A stretch of DNA of 64,000 nt, from positions 496,001-560,000 of the forward strand of contig JAQSEB010000021.1 of NCBI GenBank assembly GCA_030063045.1, read 5' to 3'. Source of the stretch: Pratylenchus scribneri (taxonomy: Eukaryota; Nematoda; Chromadorea; Rhabditida; Pratylenchidae). Shown here one piece after another: positions 12,701 to 24,700 of this stretch; the stretch's first letter is position 1; each line of letters opens with the position of its first letter. The notes below the pieces were generated by a model that saw nothing but the letters and a program-made list of their open reading frames with translations, did not search any database and was not told the origin of the DNA. The position numbers were made by a program, and so were the translations under genes.

Positions 12701-15700
12701 CCCTACCTGTAAATATTTCTGTAAATCAACATTTGTTCCAATGTGGCTTTCAGTGTATTATTGAATTCTTCTTTATCTTCTCCCGCTCCATACAATGTAA
12801 TGCCAAAAATTGTACTGTAATAAAAGAAAATTTGAAAAATATTAGACTAATTAAGAATTTATAAAATTTACAAAAATATATATATATATATATTTTAAGA
12901 ATATTTTGAAAAACAATTTATTCAAATAATTGAACTCTCGATTAATCTTCCTATGAATCATGTGATTATTTATTTTTAAGAATGTTAGACCAAAATTTTT
13001 ATGTATTGTCAACCCGGATTTCGGGTGAACTATTGCCCTACCCGTGTTTGGGGGCAGGGCCTTTGCCGGACCCCCGAAAGGGTCCAGGGGCCCTGCCCCG
13101 GGCAAGAAAAATATAGAATTTACGCTTACTTTATATTTATTTATTCAACAGGAAATATGTGGAAAATTGAGGGGGAAAAAGTGAAATGGGGCAATATTTG
13201 ATTGATAGGGTGATGGGGATTGGATAGACAATATTCATATTCACACACCCCACCAAATTTTTTGGACGGACTCTCGTCCTAAATTTGAATAAAAAATAAA
13301 AATAAATGAAAAAGAAAATGTATAACAGTGAATAAAATTCAATGAAAATAATGTAAAATGAGTGCGGGCCAAGCACATGATTTGGATATCCAAAATAGAA
13401 TGAAAAAATGAACATTATTATGTAAATGTGATAAATAAAAATATGGATAATACGAAATGAATCTATTAAAATGAATAATAATAAAAGATGTATTAATGAA
13501 AATTGATTACTAATTTATAAATGTGAAATAGCAATTTTGAATAACGTAAAATGGATATGAATAATTAGGAATATTAATAAACAAATGTGTAAAAATGAAT
13601 AATAATAATGTAAAAATGATATTAAATTATGATATTTTAGAATGATAAATGTGACAAATAATTATAAATTGAATTTTTATGAATGAAATTAATAATAATG
13701 AAGATAAAAATTTTAGAGTAAAATAAAAATGAATTAAAAAATATGGTTTGAATAAATGTGAATACCATTTAAATTGAAAAAAGGAAATTTGTAAATGGAA
13801 TTGGAAAATGGGAATAAATAATCATCATTGATTTTGCATATTCTTGCCAATGGTTGAGATTGTGTTTCCGAAGTGGTCCAACAGTGCATCAAGGAAATTT
13901 TGGCAATGTTTTGGCATGAACATTTTCCGGGGATCAGCCGCAATTTTCAATGGACTTCCTTGTGCCATTCTCACCAAATGTGCCATTTCTGAACAATGAT
14001 TGGCCATCAACTGAACCAACGGATAAAAACTCTTCATTTTCCAAATTGATGCCGGTTTCAGTTTATTGTCCCTTTCCCAATTGACAATGCTTTCGATGAT
14101 TAATTGGAAGGGATCTTTCTTCAATTCTTCCTGATCAAATCTATTGTTCCTTATCATAAAATCGGCTACAAGTACATGGAAAAATCCTGAGAGTTGCCCA
14201 TCCCTTATTCCAATTGGAAATCCAAAGTTTCTCATTTGATATAATTCGGACACGAAGATGGGCCGACATTGATCAGTGCATCCATTCCAAAAATGGTGGA
14301 AGTTGCAAATTGTGTGTGGTGGTGGAGGAGGTGGCCAGACAAGTGGGGCATTGGGAGCCCCCACTGAAGATGATGATTGTGGTTGTTGTGGGTTCTGAGG
14401 CTGGGTAGGGGGGCCGCCCCCGCCAGTTGGTGGTGGTCCACACTGACTGACGACGCCGGCCTCTCCCCTACCCAGACCTTCCGGTGGGATTAGTGGCCGT
14501 TCCTCTTGGGAGATAATGGCTTGATGTTGCATTCGGGCAATGGCATATACGTTGCATCTCAATCTATATTTGTCCTCTCTTCGCCTATTTCGCCTTTCAT
14601 CCGCCTTCCGCAATTCTTCTTCCATTTCCCTTATTTTTCTTTTTCGAATTTCAATGGCCCTTTCTTCGGCCTTTTCCTTTTCTTCCAAAATTCGCTGATG
14701 TCTCGATGCCCATTTGTTTGCGTCGTGTAATAATGCTCGGCATTGTTGTTCTTCTGCGGATATTTGTCTAGGTTGATGATGTCTTCTTCCTCTTTCATTT
14801 TGTCGTTTCCTCTCTTCATCCTCTTTGTTCTTCTTCTTTTCTTTGTCCTTCTTTTCTTCCTCCTCGGCCAATTTTCGAATTTGCTCCTCAGCCTTCTTTG
14901 CTTCAATCTGTTCGGGAGTCAGTCTGAATCTTTTGCCCTGAAGAGTATTCTTCTTTTGCTCATTTTCCTCTCGCCCTCGTTTTTCTCGTCGTTCCTCGGT
15001 TTGTTGAATCAATTTTTCCCGCATCTTTTCTTCTTCTTCTTCTCCTTGGCTTTTCTTCCTCTTTCCTTCTTCAGCCGTTGGGATTGTTTTTGGTGGAAGA
15101 CTCGGTTCAATTGAGACCTTTTCGACTATTGTCGTTGATGCTGAGGTTGAATAACTGTTGCCCGGAGCCGAATATGTTGAAGTTGATTGAATGTTGCTGT
15201 CAACGGATTCCGGAAGATCCGGTTGGTCCCAGGGACCATCATACTTTGGCTCCCTCGGCATTCGTCGAAAATTTGGCACATCAACGGAATTCTTCCTGTA
15301 GTGTTTGTCCACTTCTCTCATCAAACTTTCCAGTGTTCTCCGGAGCCCTTCATCGCCATGGTAGCGCCATCCGTTTTGAATTTCTCGTTGCATCCATTCG
15401 GGAAGGTCCTCTATTTTTATGCGGCTGGAACCCATCCCAATTGCGTCTGGGTCATCATCGTCCTCAAATAGGTTGCAGAACTTCCTGTTGATAGCCGCCA
15501 GATAGACCAATATGAATTGTGGGATCAACGGCAACATTTTTCCTGTGCAATTATTATCAATTTTTTCAATATTATTTTTCTCATCCTTATTTTCCCCATT
15601 TTCCGGTTCTTCCTCGTCCCAAAACCAATTATCTTCCAATTCCAATTTTTCCCAGTCCTCCGAATCCGAACTTTCCCCCCCTATGTTGGTTACAACGGAA

Positions 15701-18700
15701 CCAATCATAGGACGCGAAAGTTTTCCTTCCTTTTCAATCTCAAAGTGGGGTGTAAACACTATTTTTTCGCCCCCGGGATATCTTCGGTTCACGAAATATG
15801 TGTATTCATCATTGCCTGTCCATTTCACATATTCACAAATCTGGCACATGTACCCTACCCCGAATCGCAATTTATTCTTTTCCACAATTTTCACAAATTC
15901 ATCGGGTTTCTCTGGATGATCCAAATAAATGATTTTAGCAAAATCTTCCCCGTTAATTGAATAAATTTTCCAATCTGGCCTGACTTTTTCCTTGCCCACT
16001 GTTGTATTATCTTTTTCCTTAGCCACTAAGGCTTCTTCTTCTTTTCCATCCAAAATTATTTTCCATTTGGTGAATTCAGAGAGAGGATTTTCCACTTTGA
16101 TTGTCGATATTCCGTATTTTTCCGAATGTGAGTCATCTGAATCCGATTCCGCACCCCTCGAGATGGTGGCAAGCCACTCTTTCTCGGGACGAGCGTCAGA
16201 TTCAGAGTCACTCTCCTCGATGTTTCGATCAGCATATCGTCTTTCCTTTCTTTTCTCCTCCCCGCGTGTGGGCAGAGTAATTTGACCGAAGAAGGGTTTG
16301 GTTTTATCCATGTGGATCAAAAATGGCGGATTGTCGCATTTGTCCACTGATTTTACTAATAAATTTGGTCGCTGAACTTCAATGATTCTGAAAGGTCCTT
16401 TGAATTTGTCCGCAAATTTTTTGTGTTGTCCGAATTCTGGGGCTTCTTTCTTCAACAAAATGAGCTGCTGGGGGTAAAAGGGTACTTCAATGGCTCTCTT
16501 TCTCTCATTAGCTTTTATTTCCATTCTTTCGGCTGCTTTTTGCAGTTTTTCGGTTACAAGCGACCAACATTCTCTCAATTTTTTGCCTATTTCTTGCACG
16601 AAGATGGCCATATCCTCAAATTTTTCGTCTGTCTCCTTTCTGAGCATCATGTCGGAGGGTAGGTTGGCATCATATCCATGGGTTATGAAAAACGGAGTTT
16701 GTTGGACTTCTGAATGGACACTGGTGTTGTAGGCCAGACACACCATTGGTAAGGCCTCCGGCCAATCAATTCCTTGCGTGCATGTGTTCAGCATTTCCGC
16801 TAGTGTGTGATTTTGGCGTTCTGCCATTCCATTTGCCGCCTGGTGGTAGGGTGTTGTGGTCCGCAATGTGATTCCTAGCAATTTTGCGAGGTCAGCAAAG
16901 TGTCCGCTTGTGAATTGGGTCCCGCAATCGCTCACAATGGTGAGGGGCACCCCAAATCGGCAAACTAGATGATTCATGATCGCCTTTCCAACCGTTGTTG
17001 CTGTTTGCTCTCTCAAGGGTACCGCGATAAGCATTTTGCTAAAGCTGTCAACCATTGTTAGGATATAGCGGTATTGGCGGCAAGGCCTCAAAGGGCCCAT
17101 AATGTCAATGTGGACTCGGTGCCAGGGTCCGGTTGAGGGTTCGATGGGCACAATGGGCTCCCTAATTGTATTGTTGGTGGTGGCTTTTCGCCTTTGACAA
17201 ATCTCGCAAGCTTTGATCATTTGCTGAACATCAATGCCGCATCCCCTCCAAAAATAATTTTTCTGTATTTTGTAAATTGTCCGTTTCGAATTGAGATGAG
17301 CTCCTTGGAGTGGGCATTCATGAAAGTCTTTGATTATTCTTTGGCGAAGTTGAGGTGGTACCCAAATGCGTTTTTCGCCTTCAATCATTTTACAAAGGGT
17401 TTCATTCCACAATAAAAGGTTTTCGAATTCATTTGGAGTATTCAATTCTGGATTCCTTTCCTTTTCCTTCAAAAATAATGTGGCCCGCTCAAAGAAATCG
17501 GTCTTCTTCTGTTCTCGTTTTATTTCTTCCAATGAAACTTTTGGCTGGAGCTGAATGGCCGCAATTCTTTCTTTCCTTTTCTTCTTCTCCTTCATTGGCG
17601 GAAATCTTGAAAGGTAGTCCGCTAAATGATTTTCTTTTCCGGCGCGGTGAATGATTTTGAAATCGAAGGATTGAATCGCTATTTGGAATCGCGCTAATCG
17701 GCCATGGTTAGCTTTGCTCGACAGCAACCCTTTCACTCCTGAGCAGTCCGTAACTATTGTGGTTGTGCCGGCTCCTTCGATGTATGGTCGAAATTCCTGT
17801 AATGCGGCTACAATGGCTAAGGCCTCCAATTCAACTGGGTGATACTTTTGTTCGTGGACATTCAAACACCGAGAATAGAAGGCGATTGGATGAAAATGGC
17901 CGTCTGAATCCTCTTGCATGAGGCAAGCGCCAATTCCCACTGTTGAAGCGTCCGTCTCGATGCGGAATTCTTTTCCGAACCGGGGCGGGGCTAGAACTGG
18001 GGCCGAGGTGACTTTATCCTTCATCTTTTGGAGAGCTTCATCATGCTTTGTTGACCATTCCTTCACATTTCTTTCCTTCCTGGTGAGCTCATAAAAAGGC
18101 TGCATGTATTCGGCAAAATCCTGAACGAATCTTCTCAAATAGGTGAATGCGCCGATGAGTCCTCTGAGCTCTGTTAGCGTTTGGGGTTTCTGTATTTTGT
18201 TGATCGCCTCTGTTTTCTTTGGGTCTATCCGCACACCATCCTTGGACAAAATGAATCCCAAGTATTTAATCTCTTCCATTCCAATTTTGCATTTGTCGGC
18301 TCGCAATTTGAGTCCCCTGGCTTTCATTACTTTTAAAAAGTTTTCCAAATCAGTCAAATGGCTTTCTTCATTTTCGGACCCAAGAATTATATCGTCCAAA
18401 TAAATCAAAAATGAACGAGAAATTTCATACCGAAGTTCATTCATTGCCATTTGGAAAGTGTGAGGTGCGCCACTGAGTCCCATGGGGAGTCTCAGATATT
18501 CATAAAGACCAAATTCTGTTATGAAGGCGGTGCGCTCAGCATGTGCGGGATCCAAAGGGATTTGGAAGAAGCCGGACATCAGGTCAAAGGTGGAATAAAT
18601 TTTCCGGCCGATTGTTTTTTGGTGATTGCGTTGAGTGCACGGTAATCAACCACCAGTCGAAATGACTTCCCATCTCCTTTCTTTACCAACAAAATTGGGG

Positions 18701-21700
18701 CTGCAAAAGCGGAATTACTTGGACGGATAATGTTTTGGGCGAGCATTTCGCGAATTTGCCGCTCTAATTCCGGCTTCAAAGCAAATGGAGTTCGATAGGG
18801 ACGCTTGCAAATCGGCTGCGCATTATGGACTAGCTCAATTTTGTGCAAAGTGTGCCCTTTGAATCTGCCAATCTTTCCATCCGATTTCACAAAGGCATCC
18901 TCATGTTGGTCAACCATTTTCCTGACTCTCATTTGTCCTTGTGGTGACAGGATGCTGTTGTTTAGATCGATTTGTTGCGAAATTGGGATTTCTTTTCCGT
19001 CCGTTCGTGGTCCGGGCAAATTCTCAGCCCACCGCACTTCCTTGCTGATATATGGGTCCTTTGGTTTGTTTTCCTGGCTTAGAAATGAAATCAAAGCTTC
19101 TTCCTTTTGAAGTTTATCCAAATTTCCAATTCTTGTGTTGGCAAAAAGTTTAATTGCTGTGTTACCCATATTGAGGATTCGCATTGGGAATTTTCCTTTT
19201 TCCGGTCGAACAAGGCAACGCCCGACCACCAATGTTTTGTTTCTTTCCAAATTCCATGGATAAATAAGAAATTCTGTATTTGGCTCTAATTCTTCTTGAA
19301 CATAGGCCATCAATGCATTATCTGATCTTGGATCCAAAATTTCGTTATTGAGGATTCGAATTTCCGGCTGTTTTTGGCTCCAATGGATTTCTGCCACCAT
19401 TGGGCATCCCTCATGTCCAATTCGTATTTCTTTGCTGACAAACAAATTTATTTCATGTCCTTCCAAATTTATTTGCTCCATCAAATCGGTGCCAATTATC
19501 ATTTCTTCGGGACAGTCATTATCAATGGAAACAAGGAAAATGTGTGAAGCGGTGAATGGTCCAATTTCAATTATTGCTTGAGCTTTTCCAACGAATTCAA
19601 TGGCACTGTCATTTGCTGCCCGCGCTGCCGGTAATCGGCTGTCTTTTAGGGCTGTTAATCCGCAACGTTGGAAAACAGAATGGCGCCCGTAAGACAAATC
19701 CGCGCCACAGTCGAAGAGAGCTTTCACTGGATGTCCGTTTAGTGTTACTCGGATATTGCATTTGTTAAATCCGACTGCATTTATTCTTGGAATATAGTCG
19801 AGAATATATGCTTCCTCCTCCAATAATGATTGTGTTGGCGCAGAAGGGGTTGCTCGGCGAACCGGAGCAATGGCTTTTGGTTTCGTTTCCTGTTTTGGAC
19901 CAAAAAGTGCGAATGCCGCTCGCAATCCTCTCCCCATTATTCGAAGACAGGTGAAAATGAGTTGGAACCATGCTCGGAATTTCCACATGAAAAAGCAAAC
20001 GACCAATATTCCAATACCGATCAAAATTGTGGGCACAAGCCATTTGGCCGTTTCCCAAGCTGATTTTATGGAATCCCAAGTCGATTTTCCTTCCTCAATT
20101 TTCTCAACAATCTTTTCTTTTTCTTCACTAATTTTCTCAGCTGCATCCGTGGCCACTTTGCCGACGCCGGAGATAAAATCATTCAATTTTTCTTCACCCC
20201 CGGCAATTAGGCTTTGGACAGCTTCATGGGGATTTAATGAATACAGGTTTGGAGGCATTTCTTGTATTACTCCCTTGTCTCGAAATGCGTTGATTGTTTC
20301 TTCCATTGGGTCCACTCCTTCATTCAGAACTCGTTTAGTGAAAATAATGGCTTCATTTTCTGTCCGATCTTGCAATTGGTTAATTGGCTGTAGTCCTTGG
20401 ATTGAGGTTTGATTTCCTGGGCTTATTCCATCTTCTTCATCACATGAAATATTTTTTGCGAAATTTTGCAAGTCCCAGGTTCCTGGTCGAACGAAAAATA
20501 TCGATTTTCCAATTTTCACTGGGAGTCCTTCATAACACATGCCTTCAATTTTTCGACTCCAAATGATTTCATCAGCTTGAATCGGAGTGCAAATCGCTAA
20601 TTGCCATTTATTTGGATCGATTTTGTCCAATGTTGCTGAAATGTCCTTCCGGCCGTAGAGCATTCTGGCAGCTGAGGTTGGATCGGTCAGTGCCATGCTT
20701 TTCGCCAAGTTTATTTGTCGATTCTGAAAGTGGCATTGATTCTTCCAAAGTTCCGCGTCACTCTTCTCTGCGTTTTGTTTCTGCTTCAGGCTGAGATAGT
20801 TCAGTTTGGAATTCTCATGAGCTTCCCGTACAGTTTCATCTTGCCTGGCGGTGCGTTTGACTGTTGTAGTCACCGCGGTTGTGGTTGCGGTCCATTTCTC
20901 CACTTCCTGGATTCTTTTTTCTAAAATACCGATGGACTTCTCCAAATCATGCTTTCTCAAATCATCGCCATTTAGCGTTGTGACTCTTTCCGTTGTAGTT
21001 AATAGTTTTTCCAATTGGTGCAATCGTTGACGCAATTGTATTAACTCAAGGATGTTTGCTGTACTTGACTCAATTTTCGAACTTAAAGGCCTTGTGTGGC
21101 CATAAGTCTGAGGTCTCACCGTTGTGGATATTGTCCTTTCTGTCAACGGAACTGTTTCGAATTGAGTCTGCGCTTTCAGAGTTGATTCACTTGTCTTTTG
21201 ACTTTGCGTTGTGGTCCATTGTGTGGACGTTACCCTTCTTGTCGTCGATGTGCTTGATGCCTTCGTTGATGTCGTAGTCGTTGAACTTGGAATAAAAGAA
21301 GAAGGGGAACTGGTCTGAGTGGCCACTGTACTCAAAATTGAGGTTTCAATCCTTTTGGTCGTGGCTTGACTTGTCGATGGTGTTTGAGTTGTCGACGAGA
21401 ACACAATTGTCGATGATTGAGGACTCGTTCTTCGCTGTGCTTCCATTTTTGTTGGCCTTGATCTCAATTGAGGTTGAACTCTCTTTCGATTATCTATTTT
21501 CGGTGGCCTTGTCCCTGGTTGGATCCGTCCATTCGGTGAGACTTCCCTTTTGAGTCGGGCTCCTTCTTGAATCTGGATGAATGCACCGTTTTCTGCTCTG
21601 ATAGCATCTTTCGGAATTCCCCTGGCTCCTTCGAAACTTTGAACGGCGTGTTTGAAAAATGCATATTGGAGAGATTCAACAACAAAAATTTCATTATTTA

Positions 21701-24700
21701 TGATGAGTGCATTTTCTGGTCCTTTCTTTTGATGGGTTTCCCAATATTCTCCTGCGGTACTGTCCCAAATATATGTTTCATTGTGCGTCTGTTCAATCCT
21801 TTGGCCAGAGAAAATGAATGGAAATGAGCCACCCCAGCTCATGATCATTTTGTTGCCGGCTATTACAGCTTGGCCTTTTTGAATGAATTCGTTTGTGGTG
21901 TTTTTGCATTCTTCTCCAATAACAGCCCAATCATATTTCAATTCATGGCCGGTGGTCCAGAGATTTTCCTCGATTTGGACCATCCTTTTGTCCCAAATGA
22001 GTTCCTCACATCTTTTTCTGCTTGGTGGGTGCTCAGTGACATTCGTTGGCATATTTTTGTGAAAATAAACGGCATAATGAAGAGTGCAAACAGTCGATCG
22101 GATTTTCCAACATTTATAAATGGGAAATGGCTTCAATTTTATTTTTGGCAAGAAAATGAGAACGGAAGCATTTTGATATGTGTCTGAATTTGGAACTGTG
22201 CAATTTCGCTCGCTTGGCATATCAACGATGGATCCAGCATTTTTTGGACAAATCTGAAAGGTTGGATTGGCATTCGTGAAATTTGCCAAAAGAATGAGAG
22301 AAATTGCCAAAAATGGCATCAATATGGGAGAGGGTGATCGATTGGATACGCTATTCACGAAACGATTCCGGATTGGTTCAAAGTTTGGGTTTCCTTGGCG
22401 ATTTTGCCCCTGATTTTGTTGACTCGATTGACTCGGGAATGGCCTCTGATTTTGCTGTCCGTATTGATTGTGATAATTTTGTCTTTGCCCTTGATTTTGA
22501 TAATTTCCTCGAAATTGATTTGGCTGAAAACGATTATTCTGCTGAAAATTTCCTCTGCCTCTGCCTCTTCCTCTGTGCTGAAAATTGCCTCTGCCTCTTT
22601 GGCCAAAATTTTGTCGTTGTGCATTTTGTTGCCAGTCCTGGGAACCAAATCTTCCTCTTTGGTTTGAACTTCCTGGTCCCCCTTGTCTCTGATTCTGTTG
22701 GCTGTTCATGTCCCGACGGATGCTGCAAATCTCCTCTTTTACCTTTTCAATCACTTCCTTCGTTTCCGCGTGGAGGGCGTTGATGGCTGTTTCCTGCTGA
22801 AGGCTTTCTTTGATCTCGAGGACACCTTTTGCCTGCTCCACCGCTGCTTCGAGCGTGGGTGGCATTTCCATGAAAAGAATCCTTTCTTTTATTTCATGGA
22901 TCAAGCCCAGGCGAAAATAGTCGCGGGCTATTTCGTCGCGGAATTTTTCTTCTTCTTCCGCTGTTGGGTTGCCTGGTATTGCGCTTTTGGGGAAGGCCTT
23001 CCCGACCAGGTCCTTAATAATTATTGAGTACTCATGAAGCGATTCATTGGGTTTTTGTTTGCGCGTCTGAAGTTGCCTTCTGGCAGCTTCTTTATTGGTT
23101 TTCTTGCTCAATTTTTCTTGCAGTGCCTCGAGTAAATTTTTCCATGTATTTTTCTTGTCGGCCGGCAAACTTTCATAGATCGCCTTAGCAGGTCCCGCTA
23201 AATATAATGGTAGAACTTGGGTGCAGCGAGGAGGGTCCCATCCATGCGCGGTTGCAATTCTGTTGAAGTTCCGGAGATATGATTCAAATGGGGTGCTTCC
23301 GTCAAAGAATTGGGGTTTCGGGAGCCCAGTGGAGGAGGAATTCAATGCCAGATTTTCGAGTGTGTCTTTCATAGCTTCCAGTTTGGCCTCCACGTCTTCT
23401 TGATTCCACATTGTTTCTTTTCGCAAATTTCTTTTCTTCAAGCGCTCCTCTCTGGGAGTTAGAAAATTGAATGGAGGCGGAGGCGGTGGAGGGTTTGGGT
23501 TAATATTCGGGGTTAAAAAGCTGAATGGCGAAGGGGGTGGCAGAGAATTCGATGCTTTTGAGGTTGAAGCCAGGGTTTGGACTTTTCAATTCGACCACAC
23601 TTTTCTCCCCAAAAACCCCTTTCTTCACACTTCGGTTTTTCTTTTGTCCCCCACAAAAGCCTTTTCAATTGGCCCCCAAATAAGTAGTCAGCTTATTTGA
23701 CGCCCAAGTTTGAATTTGGCTTTTCAATTCTCCTTTTGTGACTTTGTTTTTCCCTTTGGGCTATGGCCTTTGCTCTCGCTTTCCCTTTTTCAAGTATTTA
23801 TTTGGACCCTCAGGAATCTGGCACACTGTTTGGCCTCTTTATTTTCGAGCACCCTTTGACTCGATGCCAACTCGCAATAAACACTCTTTCTCGCACGATT
23901 TTTCCTTCCAAATTCGCAATCGGTTCTCGGCCCCCTATTAATTTCAAAATTAATAGACGCCCAAGAGAAATATATTGGAAATATCGTATTTGGCCCCTTT
24001 TAGTCCTTTTGGCACTTTAATATGCTATAAACGCCTCTTTTTCCGATTATTCGGGTCCGATATTCGATGGGTTTTCTCTTTGGCTCACCCCCAATTACTT
24101 TGAAATCAATGGTGCCCGATACGTTCAGCAATTTACCAATTCCCTTCTCGACAATTTATTTCGGCCCCAAGCACGATTAGTACTTGACGCCCAAAAAATA
24201 TTCCCTTTTTTAATTTAATATTGGCCCCCTAGAAAGCTGTGCATTCTAGACGCCCAATTTTCCAAATTAAATTTCAACCACACCGGAATTTCCGGACGCA
24301 ATTGATGAGAATGGCCTGTTTTATCGGAGGTTGATCAGTCCTCCAATGGCACAGATCAAGTTCAATCGGGCTGCGCTAGGAACAATTCACACAACGGGGC
24401 ACTTCCAATGGGCAATTGAAAATTGGGTTGAGAATGAGCCAAAGTGTCGGCACAAAAATGGATGGTTCGGGTCAATTGAAACAAGCGATGCCCAATTCAC
24501 GATTCACCAATGGGCGATTTTATCTTCAAGAAATTGTTAAATTTCGACAAAAAATTTTTTCGCTCTTTTTTTTTTTCCAAAAATTTCCAAAGTCAAAATT
24601 TTGGTATCTCGCCCCCAATAAAGAAATTCTTTTTGACGCCGAGATTAGAGACCGGCGCGGAGGAAAATCCGGACCCGCGGACCGGATTTTCGAACCGAAA

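Noticed and set aside
18575..18625. Programmed ribosomal frameshift between the two polyprotein ORFs
   Set aside because: The junction lies inside RT and also lacks a normal RT segment, so a deletion fits better; no convincing slippery site.
14206..23000. Many plus-strand open frames opposite the polyprotein
   Set aside because: Shadow frames of the minus-strand Gag-Env-Pol coding region; low-complexity mirror sequences.
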